A DNA stretch of 64,000 bases from an uncultured Collinsella sp. (GCA_902464495.1 CABQJK010000002.1:1-64000); one strand, 5' to 3'. Shown: positions 1 through 9,516, numbered from the stretch's first letter. The notes: generated by a model not told the origin, from the letters alone. Made by a program: numbers and translations.

Positions 1-281
1 CACGCAAAGGAAAGCACTTAATGTGCTTTCCGTCTTGCGCAGGACTGTAGAGCAGCAAACTTAACCCGCCCCGGCCCCCGATGGCCCCAGACCGGCGGGA
101 TAGACCAGTTCAGATGGGGCTTTAATGCATGGGTGGCCTGTATTGGTTCAAATGGGTATCATACTGTGGTTATTGCATCGACTCTGTGATGCATGTTTGT
201 ACGTTCCCGACGGTCGGTTTGCCAGAAGCGCCCCGTCGGTTGTTCCAGACCCGTTTCGAAGAAAGGAAACAACACTCACCT
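1..281 (+). promoter_or_regulatory. structured leader upstream of rnj
   Basis: No convincing gene is seen here. Two strong hairpins are visible: 9-17 pairs with 23-31 (9 bp, loop TTAAT) and is extended by 3-7 with 35-39; a GC stem CCCGCC/GGCGGG pairs 65-70 with 94-99. The first lacks a T-run, so it may be the end of the previous transcription unit or part of a long 5' leader of the RNase J gene. An in-frame upstream ATG exists at 129, but the good ribosome site GAAAGGA at about 261-267 serves the ATG at 282. Confidence 0.4.
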
Positions 282-1952
282 ATGGCAGCTAAAAAATCAT
301 CTCCCTTGAAGATCATCCCGCTCGGCGGCCTTGATGGCATCGGCAAGAATATGACGGTCTTCGAGTGCGGCGACGACATGGTGCTCGTCGACGCTGGCCT
401 CATGTTCCCCGATGACTCGCAGCCCGGTATCGACCTGGTGCTCCCGGATTACACCTACGTTCTGGAGAACGAGGAAAAGCTCCGCGGCATCATCGTCACT
501 CACGGCCACGAGGACCACACCGGTTCGCTTCCGTATCTGCTGCAGGACCTCAACAACAAGGTGCCCATCTTCTCGAGCAAGCTGACGCTCGGCTTCATCG
601 AGGGCAAGCTCTCCGAGTTCCGTATCCGTGCGCCTAAGTTCCGCGAGGTCAAGGGCGGCAGCCACGTCAACCTCGGCGGCATTTCGCTCGACTTCTTCTC
701 GATGACTCACTCCATCCCGGGCGCTCTGGGCGTGTTCATCCGCACCAACCAGGGCACCGTTATGCACACCGGCGACTTTAAGCTCGACCAGACGCCCATC
801 GATGGCGTCACGCCCGACTATGCCGCTATCAGCCGCTTTGCCAAGCAGGGCATCGACCTGCTGCTGTCCGACTCCACCAACGCCACGGTCCCCGGCTTTA
901 CCAAGTCCGAGGCCGAGGTTGGCCCCAATCTGTTGCATGCCATCAAGAATGCTCCGGGTCGTGTGTTCGTCGCGTCGTTCTCGAGCCACATCCATCGTCT
1001 GCAGCAGATCTGCGACGCCGCCCGCAAGTGCGGCCGCAAGGTCGTCGTGACCGGTCGTTCCATGCTCACCAACACCCGCGTGGCGCGCGAACTGGGCTAT
1101 CTCAACATCGATGATGCCGATATCATCGATGCCTTCGACATTGACAACCTGCCCGACGACAAGATCGTCGTCATGTGCACCGGTTCGCAGGGCGAGCCTC
1201 TGTCGGCCCTTTCGCGCATGGCCAACGGCGAGCACAAGACGCTCTCCATCCACGAGGGCGATACCGTCATCCTCTCGGCAACGCCGGTCCCCGGTAACGA
1301 GAAGGCCGTTCAGCAGGTCGTTAACAGCCTCGCCAAGCTTGGCTGCGACGTGTGGGATAAGAACCGCGCCCTCGTTCACGTCTCGGGTCACGGCAGCCAG
1401 GAGGAGCTCAAGCTCCTGATGGCCATGGCCAAGCCTACGTACTTTATGCCGGTCCACGGCGAGGCCGTACATCTGCGCGCCCATGCTCAACTTGCACGCA
1501 AGATGGGCCTTAAAGACGACCATATCTTTATCCTCGACAACGGCGATACGCTCGAGATGCGTGGCGGTATCGTCAAGCGCGGTACGCCCGTCGAGTCCGG
1601 CGTCGTCTACGTCGACGGACTGCGCATTGGCGACACCGACCCCATCGTTCTACGCGATCGCCAGAAGCTTGCCAACGACGGTATGGTCACGGCTGTCGCT
1701 ATCGTTTCGCTCAAGCACAAGAAGATCGAGGCCATCGAGTTCTCGGGCCGCGGCGTCTCCTTTGCCATCGACGACCAGTTCTCCGAGGATGCTTCCGCGT
1801 CCATCATGAAGACGATCGAGAAGGGCAAGTTCAGCTTTACGAGCAGCGGTTCCGATGCCATTCGCAAGGCCGTGCGCGACTCGCTCTCCAACTTTATCTG
1901 GAGCCGTACGCGCACCCGTCCGATGATCATCCCGGTCGTCATGGAGGTTTAG
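282..1952 (+). CDS. rnj: ribonuclease J
   Basis: RNase J degrades and matures RNA as a 5'-to-3' exonuclease and endonuclease in the cytoplasm. The 556-residue protein matches the family's usual length. The N-terminal metallo-beta-lactamase core carries the zinc motif HxHxDH at His74, His76, Asp78 and His79, a beta-CASP domain follows, and the C-terminal RNase J domain is present. I chose ATG 282, behind GAAAGGA, because the 51 residues encoded from ATG 129 are unlike the family. ftsK follows one base after the stop. RNase Y, the other main decay nuclease, lies downstream at 11686, so both RNA decay enzymes are in this window. Confidence 0.95.
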   Translation: MAAKKSSPLKIIPLGGLDGIGKNMTVFECGDDMVLVDAGLMFPDDSQPGIDLVLPDYTYVLENEEKLRGIIVTHGHEDHTGSLPYLLQDLNNKVPIFSSKLTLGFIEGKLSEFRIRAPKFREVKGGSHVNLGGISLDFFSMTHSIPGALGVFIRTNQGTVMHTGDFKLDQTPIDGVTPDYAAISRFAKQGIDLLLSDSTNATVPGFTKSEAEVGPNLLHAIKNAPGRVFVASFSSHIHRLQQICDAARKCGRKVVVTGRSMLTNTRVARELGYLNIDDADIIDAFDIDNLPDDKIVVMCTGSQGEPLSALSRMANGEHKTLSIHEGDTVILSATPVPGNEKAVQQVVNSLAKLGCDVWDKNRALVHVSGHGSQEELKLLMAMAKPTYFMPVHGEAVHLRAHAQLARKMGLKDDHIFILDNGDTLEMRGGIVKRGTPVESGVVYVDGLRIGDTDPIVLRDRQKLANDGMVTAVAIVSLKHKKIEAIEFSGRGVSFAIDDQFSEDASASIMKTIEKGKFSFTSSGSDAIRKAVRDSLSNFIWSRTRTRPMIIPVVMEV

Positions 1953-1953
1953 T

Positions 1954-4734
1954 TTGGCGCGCGGATCTGCACAAAACGCCAAAGGCAATAAAGCCAACAA
2001 CCAACCGGCATCTGCTAAGGGTGCCGGTTCCCATCTTCGTGCCAATAAGGGCCACGAGGCCGAGTTCGACGATTTTGAGCCCCTGGTCGAGCCTTCGGCC
2101 AACCGCGATATCGCCGGCGTGGTCATTGCCGTTTTGGCGATTGCGTCTTTCATTGCCGTGATTTCGCCGGCGACTGCACCCGTTACGGCTGCGGTTGCCG
2201 GTTTCTACCACCTGGGCTTTGGCCTGGGTGCCTACGTGCTGCCGATCGTCATTTTGCTGTTTGCCGCCACGCTCTTTTTAGGCGAGGACTCGCCGCTCAA
2301 CGTGCGCTCTGTTGCGGGCGGCGCCGTGGTCTTTATCGCCGTCGTCTCCATTCTTTCGCTGATGGTGCCGGGTACGAGCGACTCGTGCGACCTTATGTTC
2401 ACGCCGCAAAACCTGTCCGCCTCGGGTGGCTATATCGGTGCGTTTATTGCGAGCGCGCTGCAGAAGGCCCTGGGTAAGCCTATCGCGATGGTGGTCCTGT
2501 TGGGTCTGGCCGTCGTCGGCTTCGTCATCATCGGCTTTTCGGTGGGCGGCGTTTTGCGCTCTGCCCGCGACCGTGCGGCCGATTTTGCCGAGCGCCGTCG
2601 TGCCGACGTCAACGCGAGTCCGTGGGGTGACGACGAAGCCCTGTCGGTGCCCGGCGTTGCTCGGCCGCACCTGAGCATTCTTCGTCAAAAGGGATCCGAT
2701 GCTGCCGTGACCACGGTCATGGGCAACGATGCCGACCCGGTTCTGGACGATGACGACGAAGACGAGGATCCGTTTGTCGACGTGTCCGATGCCGTGGAGG
2801 CCGAGCGTGCTAAGACCACGCTGCTGCCGCGCCGTCATGCCAAGAAAGGTAAGACGGCTCCCAAGCTCAATACGAGTGAGCCCGACCCGTCTTGGTCCGA
2901 GAGCGAGATTGAGCTTACCGAGGGTAATGACGAGGACGACGAGTCTCCGCTCGAGACTGCTAAAACCACCTTGCTGCCGCGACGTCAGGCAAAGCGCGGT
3001 CAGGTGACCGGCCAGCTCTCGATGGAGGACGATCCGGACAAGATCGACGAATCCGAGCCTCCGTTTGCCGTGAATCCCGTCTCGGCCGCCCCTCAAATTC
3101 CTGAGTTTCTCAAGCATCCCAAGGTTGCCGATGCGGCTGTCGCGGGCGCTGCCGAGGCGTCTACTTCTAGCGATGGGGGAGCGGGCATTGCCCCTGCGGA
3201 TAACGAGGGCGAAGAAGAGGACGGCCTTAAGCTTCCGCCGCTCGAAATCCTGCATGCAAACCCTCAGTCCGCTTCTGCCGCGTCTTCGGACAAGGAACTG
3301 GAACAAACCGCCGAGTCGCTGCAGTCTACGCTGCTTGAGTTTGGCCGTAGCGCTCGCGTCGTCGGTTGGATTGCCGGCCCCACGGTGACGACCTTTAAGC
3401 TGCAACCCGGCGAGGGCGAGCGCGTGAGCAAGATTTCGAGCCTTGAGGACGACATCGCGCTGTCGCTTGCTGCTCAGTCCGTGCGTATTTTTGCGCCGAT
3501 TCCCGGCACCTCGCTCGTGGGTATCGAGATTCCCAATCGCAAGCGTCAGAACGTCAACTTGGGCGACGTGCTGCCCTATGTTAAGGGCGGTCCGCTTGAG
3601 CTTGCCATCGGCCGCGATGCAGAGGGAACGCCGGTCGTCGCCGACCTCGCCAAGATGCCCCACCTGCTTATCGCCGGTACCACGGGTTCCGGTAAGTCGG
3701 TCATGATCAACTCCATCATCACAACCCTGCTCATGCGCGCCCTTCCCGAGGACGTTCGCTTGATCATGGTCGACCCCAAGCGCGTCGAGCTCGCAGGCTA
3801 TAACGGCCTACCGCATCTCTATGTACCCGTGGTGACCGAGCCCAAGCAGGCCGCGAGTGCCTTGCAGTGGGCGGTGTCCGAGATGGAGCGCCGCCTGAAG
3901 GTCTTCGAGCGCCTTAACGTGCGCAAGATCTCGACCTATAACGAAAAGCAGGCCGCCGGCGAGTTTGAGCATTACGATAACCCGCCGCAAAAGATGCCCT
4001 ACCTGGTCATCATCATCGACGAGCTTTCGGACCTGATGATGGTTGCCGGCAAGGACGTCGAGGCGTCGATTGTGCGTATCGCCCAGTTGGGCCGTGCCGC
4101 CGGTATCCACCTTATCGTGGCGACTCAGCGTCCGAGCTCCAACGTGGTGACGGGTCTCATCAAGGCAAACATTACCAATCGTATCGCCTTTAACGTCGCA
4201 ACGGGCATCGACTCCCGCGTCATCATCGACCAGATGGGTGCCGAAAAGCTCACCGGCTTGGGTGACATGCTGTTCTCTAAGGTCGACTGGGGCAAGCCCC
4301 GCCGTATCCAGGGCTGTTTTGTTTCGGATGACGAGATCAACGAGATTGTCGAGTTCGTCAAGTCGCAAAGCGAGCCCGACTACCATGAGGAGATTCTGTC
4401 GGCCGTGGCACCTGCCTCCATGTCCATGGCAGGTGGCGGCGGCATCGTGCGCACCGGCGTTGCCGAGCCCCAGGACGACGATCCGCTCATTTGGGAAGCC
4501 GCCCATATTGTGGTGGAATCGCAGCTTGGCTCCACATCTGGCCTGCAACGTCGTCTGAAGGTTGGCTATGCGCGTGCCGGGCGTATTATGGACATGCTGG
4601 AAGAAAAGGGTGTCGTCGGCCCGCCCGACGGTTCCAAGCCGCGCGAGGTCCTGTTGGACGAGGAGGGGCTTGCCGCGCTGGAATCTGTCGACGCCGAGAT
4701 GGCACGTGAAGATCGTGAGTTTGGAGGATTCTGA
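1954..4734 (+). CDS. ftsK: FtsK/SpoIIIE DNA translocase
   Basis: This membrane-anchored ATPase pumps chromosomal DNA during division. The start is TTG 1954, six bases after GGAGG (1943-1947). The N-terminal 190 residues hold four or five membrane segments. A long acidic, low-complexity linker follows (about 200-420), then the FtsK beta/alpha motor with Walker A AGTTGSGKS near residue 575 and Walker B IIIDE near 685. The C-terminal winged-helix gamma domain, which reads polar DNA motifs, spans about 843-905. The linker contains two copies of a TTLLPRR-containing basic repeat separated by acidic sequence. The 926-residue length is normal. The 3' end overlaps the next ATG by one base. Confidence 0.95.
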   Translation: MARGSAQNAKGNKANNQPASAKGAGSHLRANKGHEAEFDDFEPLVEPSANRDIAGVVIAVLAIASFIAVISPATAPVTAAVAGFYHLGFGLGAYVLPIVILLFAATLFLGEDSPLNVRSVAGGAVVFIAVVSILSLMVPGTSDSCDLMFTPQNLSASGGYIGAFIASALQKALGKPIAMVVLLGLAVVGFVIIGFSVGGVLRSARDRAADFAERRRADVNASPWGDDEALSVPGVARPHLSILRQKGSDAAVTTVMGNDADPVLDDDDEDEDPFVDVSDAVEAERAKTTLLPRRHAKKGKTAPKLNTSEPDPSWSESEIELTEGNDEDDESPLETAKTTLLPRRQAKRGQVTGQLSMEDDPDKIDESEPPFAVNPVSAAPQIPEFLKHPKVADAAVAGAAEASTSSDGGAGIAPADNEGEEEDGLKLPPLEILHANPQSASAASSDKELEQTAESLQSTLLEFGRSARVVGWIAGPTVTTFKLQPGEGERVSKISSLEDDIALSLAAQSVRIFAPIPGTSLVGIEIPNRKRQNVNLGDVLPYVKGGPLELAIGRDAEGTPVVADLAKMPHLLIAGTTGSGKSVMINSIITTLLMRALPEDVRLIMVDPKRVELAGYNGLPHLYVPVVTEPKQAASALQWAVSEMERRLKVFERLNVRKISTYNEKQAAGEFEHYDNPPQKMPYLVIIIDELSDLMMVAGKDVEASIVRIAQLGRAAGIHLIVATQRPSSNVVTGLIKANITNRIAFNVATGIDSRVIIDQMGAEKLTGLGDMLFSKVDWGKPRRIQGCFVSDDEINEIVEFVKSQSEPDYHEEILSAVAPASMSMAGGGGIVRTGVAEPQDDDPLIWEAAHIVVESQLGSTSGLQRRLKVGYARAGRIMDMLEEKGVVGPPDGSKPREVLLDEEGLAALESVDAEMAREDREFGGF

Positions 4735-6227
4735 TGGCTGCACGCTTTGGTGACATGCTGCTCGAGCAGCGTCGCCGAATGGGCCTTTCCATTCAGCAGG
4801 TCGCCAACACCATCAAAATCAGGCCGCAGATCATCGAGTTTTTCGAGACCGGTAACTTTGCTTCGATGCCGCCGCGCGGCTATGCGCAGGGCATGATTTC
4901 GAGCTATGCTCGCTTTTTGGGCCTCAATCCACGCGAGGTCGTCAATGCCTACTTTGACGAGCTGATGGCATACGAGCGCGAGACGTCGCAGCAGGGCGGT
5001 CGTTTTCAGGACGCCGCCGGCTATGTCAATTCGCGTTCCTCGGTGGATAATGGGCGCTTCTTGATGGTTCAGGGCGGTCGCTCAACGCGTTATGGTCAGC
5101 GTCCGCAGCAGGCTGGCTATATTACCGAGACGGGTTCCAGTGAGGAAATCCGTTCTCAGCGCGATCGTTTCCGCAGTACGCCTATGCCTGACGATCGTGC
5201 ACTTCCCGCTGCCCGCGGCGTGGCGCGTGACCCTCGTGCTGGCTACGGAGATGGCGGCTATTCCGATCGTGGCTACCGTGGTGTCTCTGCCGGTCGTGCT
5301 CGCGGCGGCTATGCGGACGCCGATACCACGCAGGTGACGCCGCGTCTCCGCTCTCAACCACAGCCGTATGGCCAGCGCTCTTCGGCTCCGCGTTCGGGCC
5401 AACGTGGCTATCAAGGCCGCGGTGAACTTGCGCCCCGCTCGGGTCAGCGCAGCCTTCAGGGCCAGGGCGGCTATCGCAACCGTTCCGATAGCAATCGTGG
5501 TCGTATGCCTCAGGGAGGCGGCTGCAGCAGTTCCGGTCGTGGACGTGGCGGATCCCGTACTCCTCAAAACAATGGGCTCGATCCGCGTATCGTCTACGCC
5601 GGTATCGGCGCCGTGGCGCTGCTGCTGATTGTGCTCATCGTGGTGCTCCTGCGTGGCTGCGGCTCCTCGGCGCCCGAGTCGACGCCCGTGACGCCTGCGG
5701 CAACCAAGACAACGACTAAGAAGTCTTCCAAGAAGACCGAGACCGTCGATGAGACGACGGACGTGTCGACCGATTCGGACGCCGCCAAGACGACGGCCAA
5801 GAAGGAAGAGAACGAGGTCACAAAGGTCAAGATCTCCGTTGCCAAGGGTAAGACCGCTTGGATTGAGGTCAAGGTCGACGGCAAGTCGGTCTATGGCGCC
5901 CAGGCGACCGGTCCCTTTGAGCAGGAGTACACGCCCGAGTCCTCAATCGAGATCACCACATCCAAGCCTTCCGACGTCACCGTTACCAAGAACGGCGAAA
6001 AGGTCCGTTACGACACCAAGACGTCGGGCGTGGCGCGCGTGACCATCACCGTTCCCAAGAAGGAGACGACTGACTCCAAGAATGGTGAAAGTACTGATGG
6101 TGCCGATTCCACCGATGGTACCGACAGCGCTGACGGCACCAATGCCCAGTCCAATGACGGCACTGATACCGCCGCCGATGGTCAGACGACTAACGATTCT
6201 ACCGACTATTCGTACGACAGCTACTAA
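4734..6227 (+). CDS. RodZ-like HTH membrane protein
   Basis: The protein has the RodZ/YmfM plan: an N-terminal XRE-type helix-turn-helix (about residues 5-75), a cytoplasmic linker, one membrane helix (about 283-305) and an extracytoplasmic DUF4115-like beta domain (about 365-445). RodZ links the cell-shape MreB system to the envelope; whether this bacterium has MreB cannot be seen here. The linker is unusual: residues about 150-280 are rich in Arg, Gly, Gln and Ser with many RG and RGG steps. The C-terminal tail is a Thr/Ser/Asp/Gly repeat of the DGTDSADGT type. Its place between ftsK and pgsA matches Bacillus ymfM, apart from yajQ and rimO inserted here. Confidence 0.8.
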   Translation: MAARFGDMLLEQRRRMGLSIQQVANTIKIRPQIIEFFETGNFASMPPRGYAQGMISSYARFLGLNPREVVNAYFDELMAYERETSQQGGRFQDAAGYVNSRSSVDNGRFLMVQGGRSTRYGQRPQQAGYITETGSSEEIRSQRDRFRSTPMPDDRALPAARGVARDPRAGYGDGGYSDRGYRGVSAGRARGGYADADTTQVTPRLRSQPQPYGQRSSAPRSGQRGYQGRGELAPRSGQRSLQGQGGYRNRSDSNRGRMPQGGGCSSSGRGRGGSRTPQNNGLDPRIVYAGIGAVALLLIVLIVVLLRGCGSSAPESTPVTPAATKTTTKKSSKKTETVDETTDVSTDSDAAKTTAKKEENEVTKVKISVAKGKTAWIEVKVDGKSVYGAQATGPFEQEYTPESSIEITTSKPSDVTVTKNGEKVRYDTKTSGVARVTITVPKKETTDSKNGESTDGADSTDGTDSADGTNAQSNDGTDTAADGQTTNDSTDYSYDSY

Positions 6228-6253
6228 GCCGCTCGTAAGCGAAAGGAAACATC

Positions 6254-6751
6254 ATGGCTAAAGATTCCAGCTTCGACGTTGTGTCCGAGGTTAATATGCA
6301 GGAGGTCGACAACGCCTTCCAGCAGACCACACGCGAGATTTCCCAGCGCTATGACCTGAAGGATTCCGGTGCCACGATCGAGCTCTCGAAGGGCGACAAG
6401 CTCTTTACGATCAACGCCCCGGCCGACTTTGTCTCCAAGCAAATCATCGACGTGCTGAGCTCTAAGCTCATCAAGCGCGGCATCGATCTTAAGGCCGTGT
6501 CCTGGGATGCGCCTCAGGCTGCCTCCGGCGGCACTGTGCGCGTGCTCGGCCACATCGTCGAGGGTATCGACCAGGCGACCGCCAAGAAGATCAATAAGGA
6601 CATTAAGGATCAAAAGCTTAAGGTCAAGGTGACGATTGAGGCTGATAAGCTGCGCGTTTCCTCTGCTTCGAAGGATGCCCTGCAGACCGTGATCCAGTTC
6701 CTGCGCGATCAGGACTACGGCCAGCCGCTGCAGTTTACCAACTACCGCTAA
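6254..6751 (+). CDS. yajQ: YajQ family nucleotide-binding protein
   Basis: This is a full-length (165 aa) member of the YajQ/DUF520 family, small cytoplasmic proteins with two RNP-like folds that bind nucleotides; a Xanthomonas homologue binds cyclic di-GMP. The N-terminal SFDVVSEVNMQEVDNA and the C-terminal FLRDQDYGQPLQFTNYR are diagnostic. The ribosome site GAAAGGA precedes ATG 6254. It is co-directional with the RodZ-like gene and rimO. The physiological role here is not predictable beyond nucleotide binding. Confidence 0.9.
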   Translation: MAKDSSFDVVSEVNMQEVDNAFQQTTREISQRYDLKDSGATIELSKGDKLFTINAPADFVSKQIIDVLSSKLIKRGIDLKAVSWDAPQAASGGTVRVLGHIVEGIDQATAKKINKDIKDQKLKVKVTIEADKLRVSSASKDALQTVIQFLRDQDYGQPLQFTNYR

Positions 6752-6777
6752 TTCATTCGAAAGGACCGCTCTCCAAC

Positions 6778-8127
6778 ATGGATACACCGTTGGGCTCCGT
6801 GCTCTACATCACCCTCGGGTGCGCTAAGAACGAGGTCGACACCGACCGCATGCGTTCTCTTTTGACCGCCGCAGGCTACGAGGAGGCTTTCGACCCGCAG
6901 GATGCCGATATCGCCATCGTCAATACATGCTCGTTCCTCGCCTCCGCAACGTCCGAGAGCATCGAGACCACGCTCGAGCTCGCTAACGAGGTTCAGGACG
7001 GCGTTCGTTCTTGCCCCATCGTCATGTGCGGCTGTGTGCCGTCGCGCTATGGCGACGACCTGCCCGATGAGCTGCCCGAGGTCGCTGCCTTTGTGAAGGC
7101 CGACGAGGAGGATGGCATCGTGGCGGTCATCGATGGCGTGCTGGGCGTCGAGCGCGAGATTGCCGCCTATATTCCGCAGGTCAAGCGCACCGTCGAGGGC
7201 GCTGTCGCCTACGTCAAGATTTCCGATGGCTGCAACCGCTTCTGTAGCTTCTGCATGATCCCGTATATCCGCGGTCGTTATCATTCGCGCAATGCCGAGA
7301 GCATTATTTCCGAGGTGCGCGACTTGGTTGCCGGTGGCGTGCGAGAGATCGTGCTGATCGGCCAGGACACGGGCATCTGGGGCACCGACTTTGCGGATGG
7401 TGACGTCGCCGAGGGCTCGCCGCGCAATCTGGCGCAGCTGCTGCGCGCCGTAGCCGAGGCCGTGCGTCCGCAGAACGTCTGGGTCCGTGTTCTCTACCTG
7501 CAGCCCGAGGGCATGGCCGACGAGCTTATCGAGACGATTTGCGATACCCCCGAGGTGCTACCCTATATCGATATCCCCGTGCAGCACTGCGACGCACGCA
7601 TCCTTAAGGCCATGCGTCGCTCCGGTTCGCGCCAGGAGCTCGAGGACCTGTTCCGCGATCTGCGTGAGCGCATCCCCGGCATCGTGATTCGTTCCACGGC
7701 CATGGTCGGCTTCCCGACCGAGACCGACGACGAGTTCCGCGACCTTATCGACTTTATGGACACCGTCGGCTTTGACTACACGAGCGTCTTTGCCTACTCG
7801 CAGGAGGAGGGCAGCCTGGCCGCCAAGATGGAGGGCCAGGTCGACGAAGAGGTCAAGCTCGAGCGCGCCCAGGAGGCCATGGACCTGGCCGAGTCGCTCG
7901 GTTTTGCTGCAACTGCCGCACATGTGGGCGAGCGCGCCCAGGTGATTGTCGACGGTATCGAAGAGACCGAGGACGGCGCCGAGCTGATCGGACATGCCTG
8001 GTTCCAGGCGCCTGATTCCGATGGCGCGGTGCATCTTGATGCCAGCGAGGCATCTGTGGGCGATATTCTGACGGTCGAGTTTACCGATAGCTTCTGCTAT
8101 GAGCTTATCGGTCATGTTGTGGAGTAG
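6778..8127 (+). CDS. rimO: ribosomal protein uS12 methylthiotransferase RimO
   Basis: RimO is a radical-SAM enzyme that methylthiolates an aspartate of ribosomal protein S12. The 449-residue protein shows an N-terminal UPF0004 domain with LGCAKNEVD and further cysteines for the auxiliary cluster, the radical-SAM triad in GCNRFCSFCMIP, and a C-terminal TRAM domain. LGCAKN and the CSFCMIP context separate it from MiaB, which is encoded at 14755. The gene lies 9 bases before pgsA. Confidence 0.93.
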   Translation: MDTPLGSVLYITLGCAKNEVDTDRMRSLLTAAGYEEAFDPQDADIAIVNTCSFLASATSESIETTLELANEVQDGVRSCPIVMCGCVPSRYGDDLPDELPEVAAFVKADEEDGIVAVIDGVLGVEREIAAYIPQVKRTVEGAVAYVKISDGCNRFCSFCMIPYIRGRYHSRNAESIISEVRDLVAGGVREIVLIGQDTGIWGTDFADGDVAEGSPRNLAQLLRAVAEAVRPQNVWVRVLYLQPEGMADELIETICDTPEVLPYIDIPVQHCDARILKAMRRSGSRQELEDLFRDLRERIPGIVIRSTAMVGFPTETDDEFRDLIDFMDTVGFDYTSVFAYSQEEGSLAAKMEGQVDEEVKLERAQEAMDLAESLGFAATAAHVGERAQVIVDGIEETEDGAELIGHAWFQAPDSDGAVHLDASEASVGDILTVEFTDSFCYELIGHVVE

Positions 8128-8136
8128 GAGAGCGTC

Positions 8137-8775
8137 GTGGCTAACGAGAGCAATAAGGAACTGACGAGTGTTTGGACGCCCGCCAACATCGTGACGTGCG
8201 TGCGCATCGTCTTTATCCCGGTGTTCATGATCGTGTCGGCGCTTTCTCATACGAGCGTTGCCGGTACGGATTGGAGCACCTTCGACGGCCCGCTCGCCGC
8301 CGCCGCCTTTATTCTGTACGTCATCCTGTCGTGCACAGATAAGGTTGATGGCTACCTGGCTCGTTCGCGCAACGAGATTACCGACTTCGGTAAATTCTTG
8401 GACCCCATCGCCGATAAGTTGCTCGTGTTCTCGGCTTTGCTGCTGTTCTTGGATTTTGGCGCCGTGACTGTGTGGTCCGTATTCATCATCCTGTTCCGCG
8501 AGCTGCTGGTGAGCGCCCTGCGCATGGTCGCGAGCGCTGCCGGCGTGGTCGTCGCTGCCGATAAGCTCGGCAAGTATAAGACGGCGACCACGATGGTCTC
8601 CATCTGCGGTTACCTGTGCGTCTTTGCGATGGCCGGCCTGCAGCTGGGCCCGGTGTCGCTGACCCTTGGTATCTATGGCGTTTCGCGCTTCCTGTACACC
8701 GTTGCCGTTATCCTGACTGTCATCTCGGGTGCCCAGTACTTCTGGAACTGCCGCAAGATCGTCTTTTCGGTCTAG
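8137..8775 (+). CDS. pgsA: CDP-diacylglycerol-glycerol-3-phosphate 3-phosphatidyltransferase
   Basis: PgsA makes phosphatidylglycerophosphate, the committed step to phosphatidylglycerol, in the membrane. The 212-residue protein has about five membrane helices and the CDP-alcohol phosphotransferase motif DGx2ARx8Gx3Dx3D, seen as DGYLAR through GKFLDPIADK. The start is GTG 8137. Its position before cinA and recA matches the Bacillus order. A second CDP-alcohol transferase lies at 28986. Confidence 0.92.
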   Translation: MANESNKELTSVWTPANIVTCVRIVFIPVFMIVSALSHTSVAGTDWSTFDGPLAAAAFILYVILSCTDKVDGYLARSRNEITDFGKFLDPIADKLLVFSALLLFLDFGAVTVWSVFIILFRELLVSALRMVASAAGVVVAADKLGKYKTATTMVSICGYLCVFAMAGLQLGPVSLTLGIYGVSRFLYTVAVILTVISGAQYFWNCRKIVFSV

Positions 8776-8787
8776 GTCCTGGTAGGT

Positions 8788-9318
8788 ATGACGGAGTCTT
8801 TTGGGCAGATCGCCGCGCGCAACGAGGAGCTTGCGCGCGATATTGTCGAGCGTGCGAGCGCTCGCGGCGTGACGGTTTCGACGGCCGAATCCTTGACGGC
8901 CGGCATGATCGCCTCGACGGTTGCCGATATCCCGGGCGCTTCTGCGGTGCTTCGCGGCGGTGCGGTGACCTATTGCGATGAGATTAAGCATCGCGTGCTG
9001 GGCGTTGAGCAAGAGACGCTCGACCGCTATACCGCGGTGTCGTATCAGACGGCGCGCGAGATGGCGGCGGGTTCGCTGGAGCTGTACCAGAGCGATATTG
9101 CAGTGAGCGCAACGGGTTATGCCGGCCCCGGCGGCGGCACTGAGGACGATCCGGCTGGCACTTTCTATATTGGCTGGGCGTATCGCGCGGCTGATGGGGA
9201 GGTGCCGGTCGTGGACTCTGTGCGCTGCCACTATGAGGGCGACCGTTCGTGTGTTCGTGCCCATGCGGTCGCGGAGGCATTGGGACGCATTGCCCTTGTG
9301 CTCAACTCTATGGAATAG
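8788..9318 (+). CDS. cinA: CinA C-terminal domain nicotinamide-nucleotide amidohydrolase
   Basis: The 176-residue protein corresponds only to the CinA C-terminal (PncC-like) domain, which deamidates nicotinamide mononucleotide for NAD recycling. TAESLTAG, the glycine-rich ATGYAGPGGG and a PAGTFYIG segment are characteristic. The N-terminal MoCF/COG1058 domain of full-length CinA is absent, a common form. A hairpin terminator follows the stop, so recA has its own promoter. Confidence 0.88.
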   Translation: MTESFGQIAARNEELARDIVERASARGVTVSTAESLTAGMIASTVADIPGASAVLRGGAVTYCDEIKHRVLGVEQETLDRYTAVSYQTAREMAAGSLELYQSDIAVSATGYAGPGGGTEDDPAGTFYIGWAYRAADGEVPVVDSVRCHYEGDRSCVRAHAVAEALGRIALVLNSME

Positions 9319-9325
9319 ACGTGTT

Positions 9326-9352
9326 TTAAGGGGCCTTAGGGCCCCTTAATTG
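9326..9352 (+). terminator. hairpin after cinA
   Basis: A perfect 10-bp stem, 9326-9335 with 9340-9349 (TTAAGGGGCC/GGCCCCTTAA), has a TTAG loop. The following T-run is short, so termination may be only partial. Confidence 0.65.
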
Positions 9353-9516
9353 TGGAGATAGGGACCCCTGACGAATTTAGCGTTTGCGCTGGTTATAGGT
9401 TTATTTTCGCCTTCCTTGCTTATATTTGGCCCTATGTGCTCAAGCATTTGGTCAGTGTTTGGTCGGCGTTTGGTTGGGTTTTGGAAAGACTGCCTGCATA
9501 TGATTGGCCTGAACGG

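Noticed and set aside
297..1523. A 408-codon open frame antisense to rnj
   Set aside because: It is a mirror of the GC-biased codons of rnj, has no family features and no ribosome site.
7558..9264. A 568-codon antisense frame over rimO, pgsA and cinA
   Set aside because: It spans three well-supported genes and its composition (Arg/His/Leu-rich, no motifs) is that of a shadow frame.
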